From assembly GCF_019393635.1 (NCBI RefSeq), contig NC_057861.1, positions 55,937,532-56,001,531 on the forward strand: a DNA stretch of 64,000 bases, in the 5' to 3' direction. Positions within the stretch are counted from its first letter, which is position 1; every line of letters starts with the position of its first letter. The notes beneath the pieces are model-generated. The model did not search any database. It was not told the origin of the DNA and saw only the letters and a list, made by a program, of their open reading frames with translations. The DNA comes from Dromiciops gliroides (taxonomy: Eukaryota > Chordata > Mammalia > Microbiotheria > Microbiotheriidae). A program made the position numbers and the translations under genes. This document shows, piece by piece, positions 52,345-62,535 of this stretch.

Positions 52345-52403
52345 AGAGTAGCAACTAGGGTGGGACAATTAGGACTTTACACCAGGGCACCAAAATTTAG
52401 AGG
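52345..52403 (+). repeat. Unidentified interspersed repeat, copy 2
   Basis: 'agcaactagggtgggacaat' and 'ccagggcaccaaaatttaga' 'gggtgcc' match copy 1 at 29290. Confidence 0.5.
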
Positions 52404-52785
52404 GTGCCCACAGTGTTTACTGTCCTTCAGCAAGCTAGGGAAAAAAAAAAAACAAACATGAGTTTAGCACTTAGTTACCAAGAATAATTAAAGTAGGAAA
52501 CTGTCAAATATTGTCTGCTTCCTCCCTCCTCCCCACCCCCATCCCAGGTAAGCTTCTCCCCTGTCTGGGCAACCCTGATTCCCCCACCCCCACCATCTCT
52601 CCTATGGTTTCCCAGTACCCTGGAGAAGTTGATTTGAGGGCATATTTTGTGTTACTTTCCCAAGGAAGCTAGACTCCCAGGAACAGTTACAAGGTGAGGA
52701 TATTAGGAAGAGGAGTGTCCCAGCTTAAGCAGCCCCTCTGGGGTCTGGTGGTAAAGGACAGGAGCCCCCTGCTCTGGGAGGATGG
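52404..52785. other. Unannotated stretch
   Basis: No gene or repeat recognised. Confidence 0.3.
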
Positions 52786-52789
52786 TCAC

Positions 52790-52960
52790 CAAGCATAGGA
52801 ATAGAACATCTGAGCTGGGAGGGACCTTAGTGAACCATTTAATCCAAGCTCCTCATTTTGCAAATAAGGAAACACACAAGTCCAAGAAGAGAAGGGCCTC
52901 ATCCTGGGTCAACCAGGGAACCAGTGACAGAGCCCAGAATAGAAGCAGGGATTCCTGACA
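52790..52960 (-). mobile_element. MIR/L3-like fragment
   Basis: 'gagctgggagggaccttagt', 'cattttgcaaataaggaaac', 'cagtgacagagcccagaata'. Confidence 0.55.
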
Positions 52961-52971
52961 GCTCATCTAGG

Positions 52972-52997
52972 CTGTGTGTGTGTGTGTGTGTGTGTGT
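52972..52997 (+). repeat. (TG)n microsatellite
   Basis: Thirteen uninterrupted TG units. Confidence 0.95.
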
Positions 52998-53024
52998 CTG
53001 GCCTCAGTCTGACCCTCCTAGGAG

Positions 53025-53235
53025 AGATGGGCCATCATTACCAGTGCTCTCCATCAATGGCTAATAGGACAGGTGGCCCAGTGGAGCCAGCAGACGGATT
53101 CCCTCACAGGGGACAGCGGGTCAATTAGGGGAAGACAGAGAGCTGAGGAAAGCTGGGCAGAGGTGCGGGTAAGCCCTTGATCAGCATCGGGTATCCCAGG
53201 GGGCCAATCACCTGCCAAGGGCATCAGGAAGATTC
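53025..53235. promoter_or_regulatory. Possible conserved non-coding element (weak)
   Basis: Unique-looking: 'ctccatcaatggctaatagg', 'gacagcgggtcaattagggg', 'gggggccaatcacctgccaa'. Less AT-rich than the other candidates; could be ordinary sequence. Confidence 0.25.
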
Positions 53236-53772
53236 TTGGCTTGCCGGGGAGAGGGACAATCTCCCCTCCCCAAAATGTGGGACCCAGGGAGGATGTGAAA
53301 ACCAAAGGACCCCTTCCCTTCAGGCTCACCCCACTCTCTTGGCCACGGCCCTGACTCCAGGCCTACACTTCTTGTCCCCAATTCAGAGGCTCCCTGTGCC
53401 TTCTAGGAGGATAATGAACTGATATGATCAGAAGAGGGGGCTAGAGGACACCCCGAAAGGGTCTTCCCCTTCCTTCTGGAGACAAGAATCTACGCTTGCT
53501 GTGACCCATCAATGACCTCAGCTGACAACTCGGGCACTGCTCTCCCCCGCTACCCACTGGTGACAAGCCCTGTTCTGAGGGTCAACTCATGACTTGGAGT
53601 CCTGTCTCCCAGATTTCTGTGGGCCCTTAGACCAGGCACTTCCCCATTTTACCTAGAAGGAAACTGAGATTCAGAGAGAGAATTTCACAGATCATGTGAA
53701 TTGCGTGGACCATATCACTACAGGGACATTCCTCCCAATCAGACTCAATACACATGCAACCCTAAACCAAGA

Positions 53773-53960
53773 AGAAACCTTAGAACCCAGGATGTCAGAG
53801 CTGGGAGGGCCCTTAGAACCCAGGATGTCAGAGCTGGGAGGGCTCTTAGAACCCAGGATGTCAGAGCTGGGAGGGCTCTTAGAACCCAGGATGTCAGAGA
53901 GGGCCCTTAGAACCCAGGATGTCAGAGCTGGATGGCCTTTGGAACTCAGAGTGCCTGGCA
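53773..53960 (+). repeat. 33-bp minisatellite, locus 3 of 5
   Basis: Units start at 53780, 53813, 53846, 53879 and 53907 (33, 33, 33, 28). Near-identical copies, so the youngest expansion; one unit lost 5 bp. Confidence 0.93.
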
Positions 53961-55150
53961 TGGAAGGTACTTGATCGTCCACTACAGAGCTTCCAATGCC
54001 AGGGTAGGAAGCACCTTGGGATGCTGCACAAAAACTCCACTGAAGAAAGCGGTGGGAGGGATGTGAGAAGCAGCCCATGAGACTTCTAGTCTGAGAGTGC
54101 TTGTTCTTTTTGGTTTCTGACGCCCGGGCTTTCAGCAGAATCGGTGTCCTCTGTAAGCCTGACTCTGTGTCCAAGCTGACTCTGAGAAGCACTGTAGGCT
54201 CACCAGGCTGACCACCAAAGGCCCAGGACACAGAAGCTGAAGAAACCCTGCTGTAGCCCAACTCTCCCATTTTCCAGAAGGGGAAGTCGAGGCCCAGAGG
54301 TGACACCCAGTCTGCCAGTCGAGAGGCTGGAATGGATCCACGGCCTTTTCCTCCCAACCTCATGTTCTTTCCACTCCAGCAGTCCAGGCCCTGCCCCCTT
54401 ACCCCCAGGAGAGGGGAGGGATGGGGGTCCTAGATAGAAATGTACTTTGCCAGCCAGTCATAGATGTGAATACGTGCCCTTACCATCCTCCCTCACGCTG
54501 CTTGTCACCCATGGGAATACCAAGGGAGATGGAGGCTTCTTCCGGCCTGGGTGGGTCTGAGTTTAACAGCTTGGGTGGTGGGTCTCTGCCCTCCCCTCCC
54601 CCTAAGGTCAGGACTCTGTCTCTTCAAAGGCCGGGCTCAGGAACAATGACTGTCACAGGCCCTCAGCCCTTTGCCGAAGTGACCTCTCACTCCCTGTGTC
54701 ACCTTGTTAAGACCCCCTCCCTTTTCCCAACTTGGCCAGGCACTAAGATGAGATTCACACTGAGGCCTAGCAGCTAGAAGTCGTTCTACCTGGGCATAGT
54801 GTGGGGTCCATGCTGGGGTCCATGGGGGCTGGTGGAGCCACATGCTGAACTCCTCGGCACAGGCTTCTTTCTTTCCAGACAACTCCACCCCAAGGCTCTA
54901 TCTACTAGGGTGGCGGTCCAGGGATGGGAACAAGGGATTTCCATTTGCCACCCAATGGCGATGAGCCAGTTTTAGTATTCTGCACTAGGGTGAACAGGTA
55001 GCTGTCACGGACACTGGGGCTTCGGTGGACAATCCAGGGCAGGAGATCACAGCCTTTCACGGCCTTTCGTGGCCCATGGGACCTGGGCAGACACATAGCC
55101 CTGGGAATGGCCCTGTCTGGCCTTCAGATTCAAAAACTCATGCAGCATTA
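53961..55150. other. Unannotated stretch with small MIR remnants
   Basis: A 223-residue minus frame (54363-53692) is partly minisatellite; its remaining N-terminal part has no recognisable domain. 54262-54325 holds an antisense MIR core. No gene called. Confidence 0.4.
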
Positions 55151-55154
55151 TAAA

Positions 55155-55575
55155 TGAGAGACCTCAGAGCACAGAGTGTCAGGACTAGGAGGCCCTTAGA
55201 ACACAGAATAACAGTTAGGACAGCCTTTACCATCTAGAATGTCAGAGCCAGGAGCCCTTAGAACACAGAATGGCAGAGCTGGGAGGGCCTTTAGAACACA
55301 AGCTATTAGAGCTGGGATGGCCCTTAGAACACAGGATGTCAGAGCTGGGAGGGCCCTTAGAACCCAGGATGGCAGAGCTGGGCTGGCCCTTAGAACACAT
55401 GATGTCAGAACTGGGAGGGCCCTTAGAATACAGGATGGCTCTTAGAACACAGGATGACAGAACTGGGAGGGCCCTTGGAACACAGGATGGCAGAGCTGGG
55501 ATAGCCCTAGAACACAGAGTGTCAAAGCTGAGAGGAAGTTCAGAATACAGAATGATAGAACTGGAAGGGCCCTTA
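55155..55575 (+). repeat. 33-bp minisatellite, locus 4 of 5
   Basis: About twelve units with variants alternating 'gatggcagagctgggatggc' and 'gatgtcagagctgggagggc'; the longest array. Frames of 68-119 residues are repeat translations. Confidence 0.93.
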
Positions 55576-55812
55576 GAATAATAGGAAGGATTAGCACTCA
55601 TTTAGTCCTTTAAGGTTTGCAAAATGCCTTGCATTTCAGTGCATTTCATTCTCGAAACAACCCTACACAGTAGGTACTACTATTATCTCCATTTTACAGA
55701 GGGGGAAACTGAGGCCCCTAGCAGCTAGTGACTTGCCTGGGGTCGTGCAATCAGTCATTGTCTGAGGCAGGATTCCCATTCAGATCTTCCTGGCTCCAAA
55801 TCTAGCACTGAT
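55576..55812 (-). mobile_element. MIR CORE-SINE
   Basis: 'tttaaggtttgcaaaatgcc', 'attttacagagggggaaact', 'gaggcaggattcccattcag'. Abuts the minisatellite. Confidence 0.75.
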
Positions 55813-56160
55813 AGTTCCCTTAGAACACAGTCCCAGAACTGGGAGGATCCTAGCTCCAGTTATACTCTCACACTGTTCTCCAGGGAGGGTGTGACCAGGG
55901 CAGAGAACAGTTAAACTATTATCTCTTTGGTCCCCAAAGCTCTGCTTTTATTCATGCAGCCAAAGGCCCCATCTGTTCTTTCAACTGCTATAACGCAGCT
56001 GACTTAGACAGTCAGTCAATCCCCAAGCACTGGGGAGATACAAATCGAGCCTGGGAACCATTCACACCCCAAGTTTGTTGTTTCTTTGGGGAACTACTTT
56101 CTAGACTTCCCTCCTTCTCTTCCCTTGGAACAGAATTCCAAGGCTGGGAATCTATTTTTT
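55813..56160. other. Unannotated stretch
   Basis: One 'ccttagaacacag' word at 55817, otherwise nothing recognised. Confidence 0.3.
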
Positions 56161-56164
56161 TCCT

Positions 56165-56310
56165 GGATCTTGACAACTATTGGCTGTGTGACCCTGGACA
56201 AGTCATTGAACAATTCAGAGCCTCAGTTTCCTCATCTGTAAAATAGAAATTATTCAGAGCACCTACCTCCCTGGTAGGATCCAGTGAGGTCAAACATATG
56301 TAAAATTCAG
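56165..56310 (+). mobile_element. MIR CORE-SINE fragment
   Basis: 'ggctgtgtgaccctggacaa', 'cctcagtttcctcatctgta'. Confidence 0.75.
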
Positions 56311-56579
56311 GATTTAAGAATTCTGATCCAAAAAAAAAATAAGAAGAATTCTGATCTTAGAATTTTATTATTCTAAAGGATTCCATTATCCCGAGTCTAA
56401 GTTTCTATGATTCTCAGTAGAAGATTTTCGAATCAGGTTTCATGATTTTGCAAGGATTCTCTTCGATAATGGTACCACATCTCTGGATATTGAACATGAG
56501 AAGCCAGAGAGTTGGCCAGAGTCAGGAAAGAGAATGGAGTAGGGGGCTGACCCAAGGGTCTCTGGGATAACCACAGCTC

Positions 56580-56865
56580 AGTCATCTCTCCACACCCGCA
56601 GCCCTCATTAAAAAGCAAAATGAGTTGTTCCCCCTCTCTCGGAAAACTTGGGAGGCTCAGCTCCAGCGTATTAGGCCCGAATTAATTAAGAGCGGATTGT
56701 TCCCATTCTGCTAATTAAGCTGAAATATGCAATAAACCCGGGCAATGAACCCAACTACATAGGCACCCTCACACAAGCACACACACGTGCACACACATTG
56801 ACTGGGGCTGGGGCTGGGGGGTGGAGCAGAGGATGAGGATTTAATTAAAAGAGGAGCCCATGGCA
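56580..56865. promoter_or_regulatory. Candidate conserved non-coding element G
   Basis: Non-repetitive, dense in homeodomain words: 'gaattaattaagagcggatt', 'ctgctaattaagctgaaata', 'tgcaataaacccgggcaatg', and 'gatttaattaaaagagg' at 56838-56854. An AC-rich run (56769-56797) separates two parts. The strongest enhancer-like block in the window by composition. Confidence 0.5.
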
Positions 56866-57210
56866 TGGAAGGGGTAGGGGGCAAGGAGGGGAGTTGGAGG
56901 TTTGGGGACTCTGGAGGCCCCCTGCTTACCCACCACATCGTTGCCTTTGGACCTCAGCTCATCTGTTTGCACCAGGTGCTGTGCCCCACCCCCATTCCAA
57001 ACTACCCTGAGCAAAGTCTCTGGCAGCGGGATGGAGAGAGGGACCACTACGGAGTCACCCAAACTCCTAAGTGACAGTTGGTGAGTGTTTGAGAACTGGT
57101 TAATCCCTAATCCAGGGGTATCAGAGACTCAGTGAGGGGTCTGGGTCAAGGCTACCAGTCCCTCCCCAGCTTGGATAAGGGGCAGTGAGGACTATGATAA
57201 TAAGAGTCAA
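56866..57210. other. Unannotated stretch
   Basis: Four overlapping 60-75-residue frames on both strands; no recognised domain. Confidence 0.3.
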
Positions 57211-57213
57211 CTT

Positions 57214-57362
57214 TTGGGGGCAGCTGGGTGGCACAGTGGATAAAGCACCAGTCCTGGATTGAGGAGGACCTGAGTTCAAATTTGGCCTCAGACACTTGAC
57301 ACATACTAGCTGTGTGACCCTGGGCAAGTCACTTAACCCTCATTGCTCCCCCACTCCTCCCC
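57214..57362 (+). mobile_element. Short CORE-SINE
   Basis: Tail 'ccctcattgctcccccac'. TSD not clear. Confidence 0.93.
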
Positions 57363-57369
57363 CCAAAAA

Positions 57370-57670
57370 AGAGGTTTGCAAATATGATCTCATTTGATCC
57401 TTACAACAACCCTGGGGGGTGGGTGCTATTGCTACCTCCATTTTATTTATTTATTATTGTTTCTTTTTTATCATAAAAGTATTTTATTATTTTCTAGTTA
57501 CATGTAAAGATAGTTTTCAACATTTGTTTTTATTACCTCCATTTTACAGATGAGGAAACTGAGTCAGACAGAGATCAAGTGATATGTCCAAGGTCTCAAA
57601 ACTAGTAAGTGTCTGAGGCAGGATTTGAACTCAGGTCTTCTGGACTCCAAGTCAAGTTCTCTCTCTACCA
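57370..57670 (-). mobile_element. MIR CORE-SINE split by a short L1
   Basis: 'atctcatttgatccttacaa' before; 'gatgaggaaactgagtcaga' and 'ggcaggatttgaactcaggt' after. Confidence 0.85.
57446..57533 (-). mobile_element. Very short L1 3' end
   Basis: 88 bp with 'tttctagttacatgtaaaga'. TSD 'tacctccatttta' at 57433-57445 and 57534-57546. Confidence 0.93.
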
Positions 57671-57719
57671 TGCAATCTTGCTGCAGTAGACAGGAAGTAA
57701 ATGGAGTTCGTGGGGATTC

Positions 57720-57960
57720 TTTCCATACCTGGAGTCAGGAAAGAAGATCCAGATTTGAGTCCAGCCTCTGAAAAATGCTGGTTGGACAAATCGATTGATC
57801 TCTGAGTCTCAGGTTCCTTACCTGTGAAATGGGGACAATAACAGCCGGGATGTTGGGAGACCACAGGCTTTGCAAACCTCAGAGTGCTACATGAATACAT
57901 TCAACTGGCAAGCATTTATTAAACACCTACTGTGTGCCCAGCATTAGGCTAAGTAGGAGT
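57720..57960 (+). mobile_element. MIR core, then antisense L2 end
   Basis: 57720-57895: 'gagtcaggaaagaagatcca', 'cttacctgtgaaatggggac'. 57905-57960: 'attaaacacctactgtgtgc' on the opposite strand. Confidence 0.55.
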
Positions 57961-58585
57961 GATTCTTCTTATCCTTTCATTCCTATCTTTATATCTGATG
58001 GAGTTCAGCCAGAAACAGTCTTTCTATTGTTTTCATTGATCCTCAAAGTCCCATCATCATTAGGACACTTGCTGGAGGTCTGTGGGTCTACCTTACTGTG
58101 AGACAAAGCACATCCAATATATGCAAAGGGAATCGCCCAGGAGGGGTTCATCAGGGCTATTATTCCAGCAGGGAGGGGTCCTTTTGCAGAACTCATAATC
58201 CCTTGAGGAAGCATCTCATCATCCCTTCCATCAGCTAGATTGGAAAGGCAGGTTTGGGGGGTGAGACTGGCCTCAAGTGAGCCCCACGTGGATCTGCCTT
58301 TGCATGGGGTATGAGGAGGGGGGTCCTGGGAGCCAGACTTTGGCCAGCTACTCTCACAGCCCTCAGCTCTCGAAGGCTCACAAAGAACTTTCCCCAACAC
58401 CACCTCCTTATGTTGTAGGTGTGTTTGGAAGCCTTTTATAAGAGGAATTCAGAGAGGTCAAGTGATTTGCCTTGCAGTTGGAGGAGCTAAGTCTTGAAAA
58501 CAGAACTTGAACTCAGGTCTTGCTACATCCTGGGGCTTAGACCTAGTTTCTTCATAAGGGGAAGTGTCTGTTGTGTTGGGGCAGG
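57961..58585. other. Unannotated stretch
   Basis: A 132-residue minus frame (58403-58005) lacks recognisable motifs. A short antisense MIR core lies at 58450-58530. Confidence 0.3.
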
Positions 58586-58589
58586 TGTG

Positions 58590-58835
58590 GGGAGGGGACC
58601 AGGAAGAGCTCTGGGCCTGGAGTCAGGAAGACTTGAGTTCAAATTCAGCTTTAGACACTCAGACACTTACTAGTAAGTCACTTCATCTCTCTCTGACTCA
58701 GTTTCCTCATTTGTAAAATAGGGATAATAACAGTACCTACCTCCCAGGGTTGTCGTGAATGAAATAACTATTGTAAAGCACTTAATTAGCACAGTACTTG
58801 GCATATAGTAGGTGCCATGTAAATGCTAGCTATTA
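58590..58835 (+). mobile_element. MIR/THER-1 CORE-SINE, near full length
   Basis: 'gctctgggcctggagtcagg', 'gagttcaaattcagctttag', 'gcatatagtaggtgccatgt'. Confidence 0.85.
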
Positions 58836-59900
58836 TTATTAAGTGCCTACTATGTGCCAGGAAGCACTAAGCACTGGGGATACAAAAAGAGGCAAAAGAC
58901 AGTCCCTGCTTTTAGGGAGCTCAAAATCTATTGGGGGAGACAACAAGCAAACAAATATGTACAAACAACCTATGTACAGGATAAATGAAAAATAATTAGC
59001 AGAGGGAAGGAAGGTATTAGAATTAAGAGGGGCTGGGAAAGGCATCCTGTAGAAGGCGGGAGGGACTTCAGTTGGGATTTAAGGGAAGCCAGGGAGGTCA
59101 GTAGTTGAAAAGGAGGGGGAGAATTCCAGGCATTAGAGGCAGCCAGAGTAAATGCCTGGAGCTAAGAGATGGAGGGTATTGCTCATGGAACATTCAGGTC
59201 CTTGTCACTGGATCAAAGAGTAAAGGGCAAGGTGTAACAAGCCAGGCTTTGTAAGAGGGGGCTGGGTAATGAAAGGCTTTGAATGTCAAACAGAACATTT
59301 TGTATTTGCCCCTAGAAGCAATAGGGAGCCACTGAAGTTTATTGAGTATGGGAGGCTGACAAGGTTGGAATTTTAGGAACATCACTTTGGGCTGAATGGA
59401 GGATGGATTGGAATGGGGAGAGACTTGAAGCAGGCAGACCCACCTGCAGGCTATTACAATAGTCCAGCTACAAGGTGATGAGGGTCAGCACCAGAGTGAA
59501 GGCAGTGTCAAGAGAAATGGGGGCATATTGGAGAGATGCCACAAAGTGGAAATTGACAGGCTTTGGCAATAGCCTGGATACGGAGGGTGAGAGACAGAGA
59601 GGGAGCCTGAGGGAGGACGGTATTGCCCTCCACAGTAATAGGGAAGGTACGATGGTTTAGTGGGGAAGGGAATGAGCTTAGTTTGGACATGTTGAGTTTC
59701 AGATTTCTCTTGGACATTCAGTTTGAGATGTCTGAAAGGAAGCAGGGCATGTGAGATTGGCAGTTAGCAGAGGGGTTGGTGCAGGAGCGAATTATCAGCA
59801 TAGAGATGGCAAATAAGTCCATAGAGATCATCAAGAGAAGTAGTATAAAGGGAGAAGAGAAAAGAGACAAGATCCCCCTGGAAAGGACACCTGTGATTAA
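58836..59900 (-). mobile_element. L2 LINE, about 1.06 kb, antisense
   Basis: Runs from the 3' end ('taagtgcctactatgtgcca') through 'gagaattccaggcattagag', 'gaaaggctttgaatgtcaaa', 'ggctattacaatagtccagc' to 'ggacatgttgagtttcagat'. The longest uninterrupted L2 here. Confidence 0.85.
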
Positions 59901-59917
59901 AGGGTGTGAACTGAATT

Positions 59918-59946
59918 ATTGTTATTGTTGTTGTTGTTGTTGTTAT
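59918..59946 (+). repeat. (TTG)n microsatellite
   Basis: 'ttgttattgttgttgttgtt' run. Confidence 0.8.
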
Positions 59947-60084
59947 CACCCCTGCCCCAATACTCAAGTTCTATTCACCAATGGTCCTCGGGTCTCCTTC
60001 TCTGCTTCCCATACCTCCCCCACCTGTCTTTGGACACCCAACAAGGAAGGATGACAAATAGCATTGAATGGAATGGAATGGAAT

Positions 60085-60240
60085 GATAAAAACCCAAGGT
60101 AACATTTCCAATCTCCTAGGCCAAGTCCAATACAAACATATTTGGTATTTAAAGCCCATCACAATCTGACTCCAATCTACCTTTTTGGGCTGATTATGTA
60201 TCACTCTCCTTCCTCCGTCTTCATTTCCAGAAATACTGGT
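60085..60240 (+). mobile_element. L2 fragment
   Basis: 'tatttaaagcccatcacaat' 'ctgactccaatctacctt' is the sense L2 line; stops at a SINE. A (GGAAT)n pentamer run is at 60063-60083. Confidence 0.65.
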
Positions 60241-60244
60241 CATC

Positions 60245-60379
60245 GGGGCAGCTAGGTGGCGCAGTGGATAGAGCACTGGCCCTGGAGTCAGGAGTACCTG
60301 AGTTCAAATCCGGCCTCAGACACTTAACACTTACTAGCTGTGTGACCCTGGTCAAGGCACTTAACCCCCATTGCCCCGC

Positions 60380-60395
<16 letters not shown>
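60245..60395 (+). mobile_element. Short CORE-SINE with (AT)n tail
   Basis: Head intact, tail 'cattgccccgcaaaa' runs into an AT repeat at 60393-60409. Confidence 0.93.
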
Positions 60396-60410
<15 letters not shown>

Positions 60411-60499
60411 TAAGTATTATTAATCAAGAAGAAGATGCTAATGGTTTGTAATGGTTTCTCTGCCCAGAATACAGACACCCTCATCCCTAAAAAATTATT

Positions 60500-60700
60500 G
60501 AAGGAGGGATTATTAATGTAGGGCCCACAAACTTGTTTCCTTCTTCTACCAGATTACTGTATTTTAAGACAACTGGTTTCCTTTGTATTCTCATGTATTT
60601 TCTTTTGTGCATTTAAAAACGTTATTCTGAGAAAGGGACCCTGGGTTTCACTAAACTGCCAAGGGATCCAGGGTACCTGAGAAGGTTAAGAAACCCTGGC
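60500..60700. mobile_element. hAT-Charlie-like DNA transposon, right part
   Basis: 'gcatttaaaaacgttattct' 'gagaaagggaccctgg' and terminal 'gaaggttaagaaaccctgg'; left end not found. Confidence 0.65.
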
Positions 60701-60704
60701 AAGA

Positions 60705-60905
60705 GTGGACAGCATTCTGGACTTGGAGTCAGCAGGACCTGGGTTTAAATTCTACCTTAGACATGTAGTAACTGCGTGTTCCTGGGCAGGAACCTTTGAG
60801 CCTCAGTTTCCTCATCTGTTAAAATGGGGGTAACAATGGCATCTACCACCTTCCAGGTTTATTGTGAAGATCAGATGAGGCAGTGTGTGCAAAGGCAATT
60901 GTCAA
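60705..60905 (+). mobile_element. MIR CORE-SINE
   Basis: 'ggacttggagtcagcaggac', 'gagcctcagtttcctcatct', 'gaagatcagatgaggcagtg'. Confidence 0.8.
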
Positions 60906-60922
60906 CATTAAAACACTCTTGG

Positions 60923-61088
60923 CGGGGTTAGCTAGGTGGTACAGCAGATAAAGCACCGGCCCTGGATTCAGGAGGACCTGAGTTCAAATCTAGCCTCAGA
61001 CACTTGACACTTACTAGCTGTGTGACCCTGCACAAGTCACTTAACTCTCATTGCCCTGCATAAAAAAACTCCAAAAAACCAATCAAAC
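60923..61088 (+). mobile_element. Short CORE-SINE
   Basis: TSD 'aaaacactcttgg' at 60910-60922 and 61089-61101, exact. Confidence 0.96.
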
Positions 61089-61169
61089 AAAACACTCTTG
61101 GGATCAATACCCAGAGTCCCCTGAAAATTTCTGCTAGAAGGATTGAGGCCAGGGTGAGGAAGATGCAGA

Positions 61170-61710
61170 GGTAACACTCAAATCCCACAAGGTTTATTTT
61201 TATTTTATTATAAAAAAATACAGATTCCAAAGTTGGGTGGTGATGGGGGGTGGGGAAGGGGCCAGGAGTGGGAGATCCCGAACAATGGGCTGGAGGAAGA
61301 GGCAGAGGGGAACCGAGGAGGATGTTCAACGACGTCCGAGACCACCAGAACAGGGGGTGGGGCAGGGCACACCCGTCAAACCAGACCATGGTGGGGAGAC
61401 CACTTCCCCTAAATTCACCTTCCAATTTTTTCCTCTCACTGTGTCCTCAGGACCTCGTGGTTGATATACACAATATATATATAATATATATATAAAACAC
61501 AGATTAAGGAAAGGAAGATAGAAATATGAAATCTGTATAAATGTGTTTACTCCATTAAAATGTCTGAAGGATTTTTTTTTTAATTTTTGTCTGTCGGTTT
61601 TTCTTAGAAACTGTTATGGGGGGAGGGAGGGCACAGATGGAGGAGAAATTCCGACGGACAAAATGAGCTTATTGCAAGTTATAGCTTCTACTCTAAACCC
61701 ACCCCAACCC
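61170..61710 (-). other. Putative 3' UTR end and poly(A) site of a minus-strand gene
   Basis: On the minus strand a cluster of AATAAA hexamers (reverse complement of 'ggtttatttttattttatta' at 61191-61210) is followed by a GT-rich stretch, as at a cleavage site. Farther upstream on that strand lies unique-looking AT-rich DNA. No coding exon of such a gene is in the window, so the gene would lie beyond the right edge. Identity unknown. Confidence 0.35.
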
Positions 61711-61711
61711 C

Positions 61712-62390
61712 TTGAAAAAGGAAGAGAGGGAAAGGGAGAGGGAAAAGGAAGAGAGAGACAGAGACAGAGAGAAGGAGGGGGGGGATAGAGACAAAGAAGA
61801 GGAGGAAGAGAGAGAGAAAAGAGAGAAGAGAGAAAGAGAGAGGAGGCAGAGGAAAAGAGAGAAGGAGGGAGGTGGGGGTAGACAGAGACAAAGAAGGGGG
61901 AGGAAGAGACAGAGAGTGAGAGAGAGAAGAGAGAGAAGAGGGAGAGAGAAGAGATAGGAAAAGAGAGAAAGAGAGAGAAGGAGGGAGGTGGGGGCAGATA
62001 GAGACAAAGAGGGAAGGAGAGAGAGAAGAGGGAGAGAGGAGATGGAGGAAAAGAGAAGGAGGGAGGTGGGGTAGATAGAAACAGAAAGTGAAGGAGGGAG
62101 TGACAAAGAGAGGAAGAGAGGGGAAAAAAGGGAGATAGAGAGGACACAGAGGAAAAGACAGAGGAGGGAGATGGGGGGTAGATAGAGACACAGAAAGGGG
62201 GGAGAGAAAGAGAGAGAAAAGGAAGAGACAAAGAGAGAAAAAGACAGAGAAGAAAGAGATAGAGAGAGGAGAGAGACAAAGAGAGAGAGAGAGGAGGAAG
62301 GTGGCAGGTGTAGACAGACACAGAGAGGCGGGGGGAAAGGGAGAAAGACAGAAAAAGAAAGAAGGAGGAAGAGAGAAAGAGACCTCCACC
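61712..62390 (+). repeat. GA-rich degenerate minisatellite
   Basis: Six diverged units marked by 'gaaggagggaggtgggggta' plus 'gatagagacaaagaa', near 61771, 61861, 61977, 62056, 62160 and 62289 (spacings 79-129 bp). Minus-strand frames of 235 and 239 residues are Ser/Leu/Pro low-complexity, not genes. Confidence 0.85.
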
Positions 62391-62535
62391 GAGTTCATTC
62401 TCAGCATTGCATTAAAAATAAATCACAGTATGTACCTGCGGGCTCTATTTACAGAAATATAGCGTCTGCTCCCTTCCTCAGAGACAGATTACTTGAAGCA
62501 ATAGAAATCGGTAGATTCATTTGCATTTGTAAAAA
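62391..62535 (-). other. Unique block, possible 3' UTR segment
   Basis: Reverse complement contains 'tgtaaata' (Pumilio-type UGUANAUA) and the AU-rich 'tgatttatttttaatgcaat', plus 'caaatgcaaatgaatctacc'. Sharp contrast to the GA repeat on its left. Could equally be a conserved non-coding element. Confidence 0.35.

Noticed and set aside
53692-54363. 223-residue minus-strand frame as a gene
   Set aside because: The C-terminal half is the 33-bp minisatellite and the N-terminal half has no family features or splice context.
61614-62407. Minus-strand frames of 235 and 239 residues as Ser/Leu-rich proteins
   Set aside because: Both are translations of the GA-rich degenerate minisatellite in different frames.
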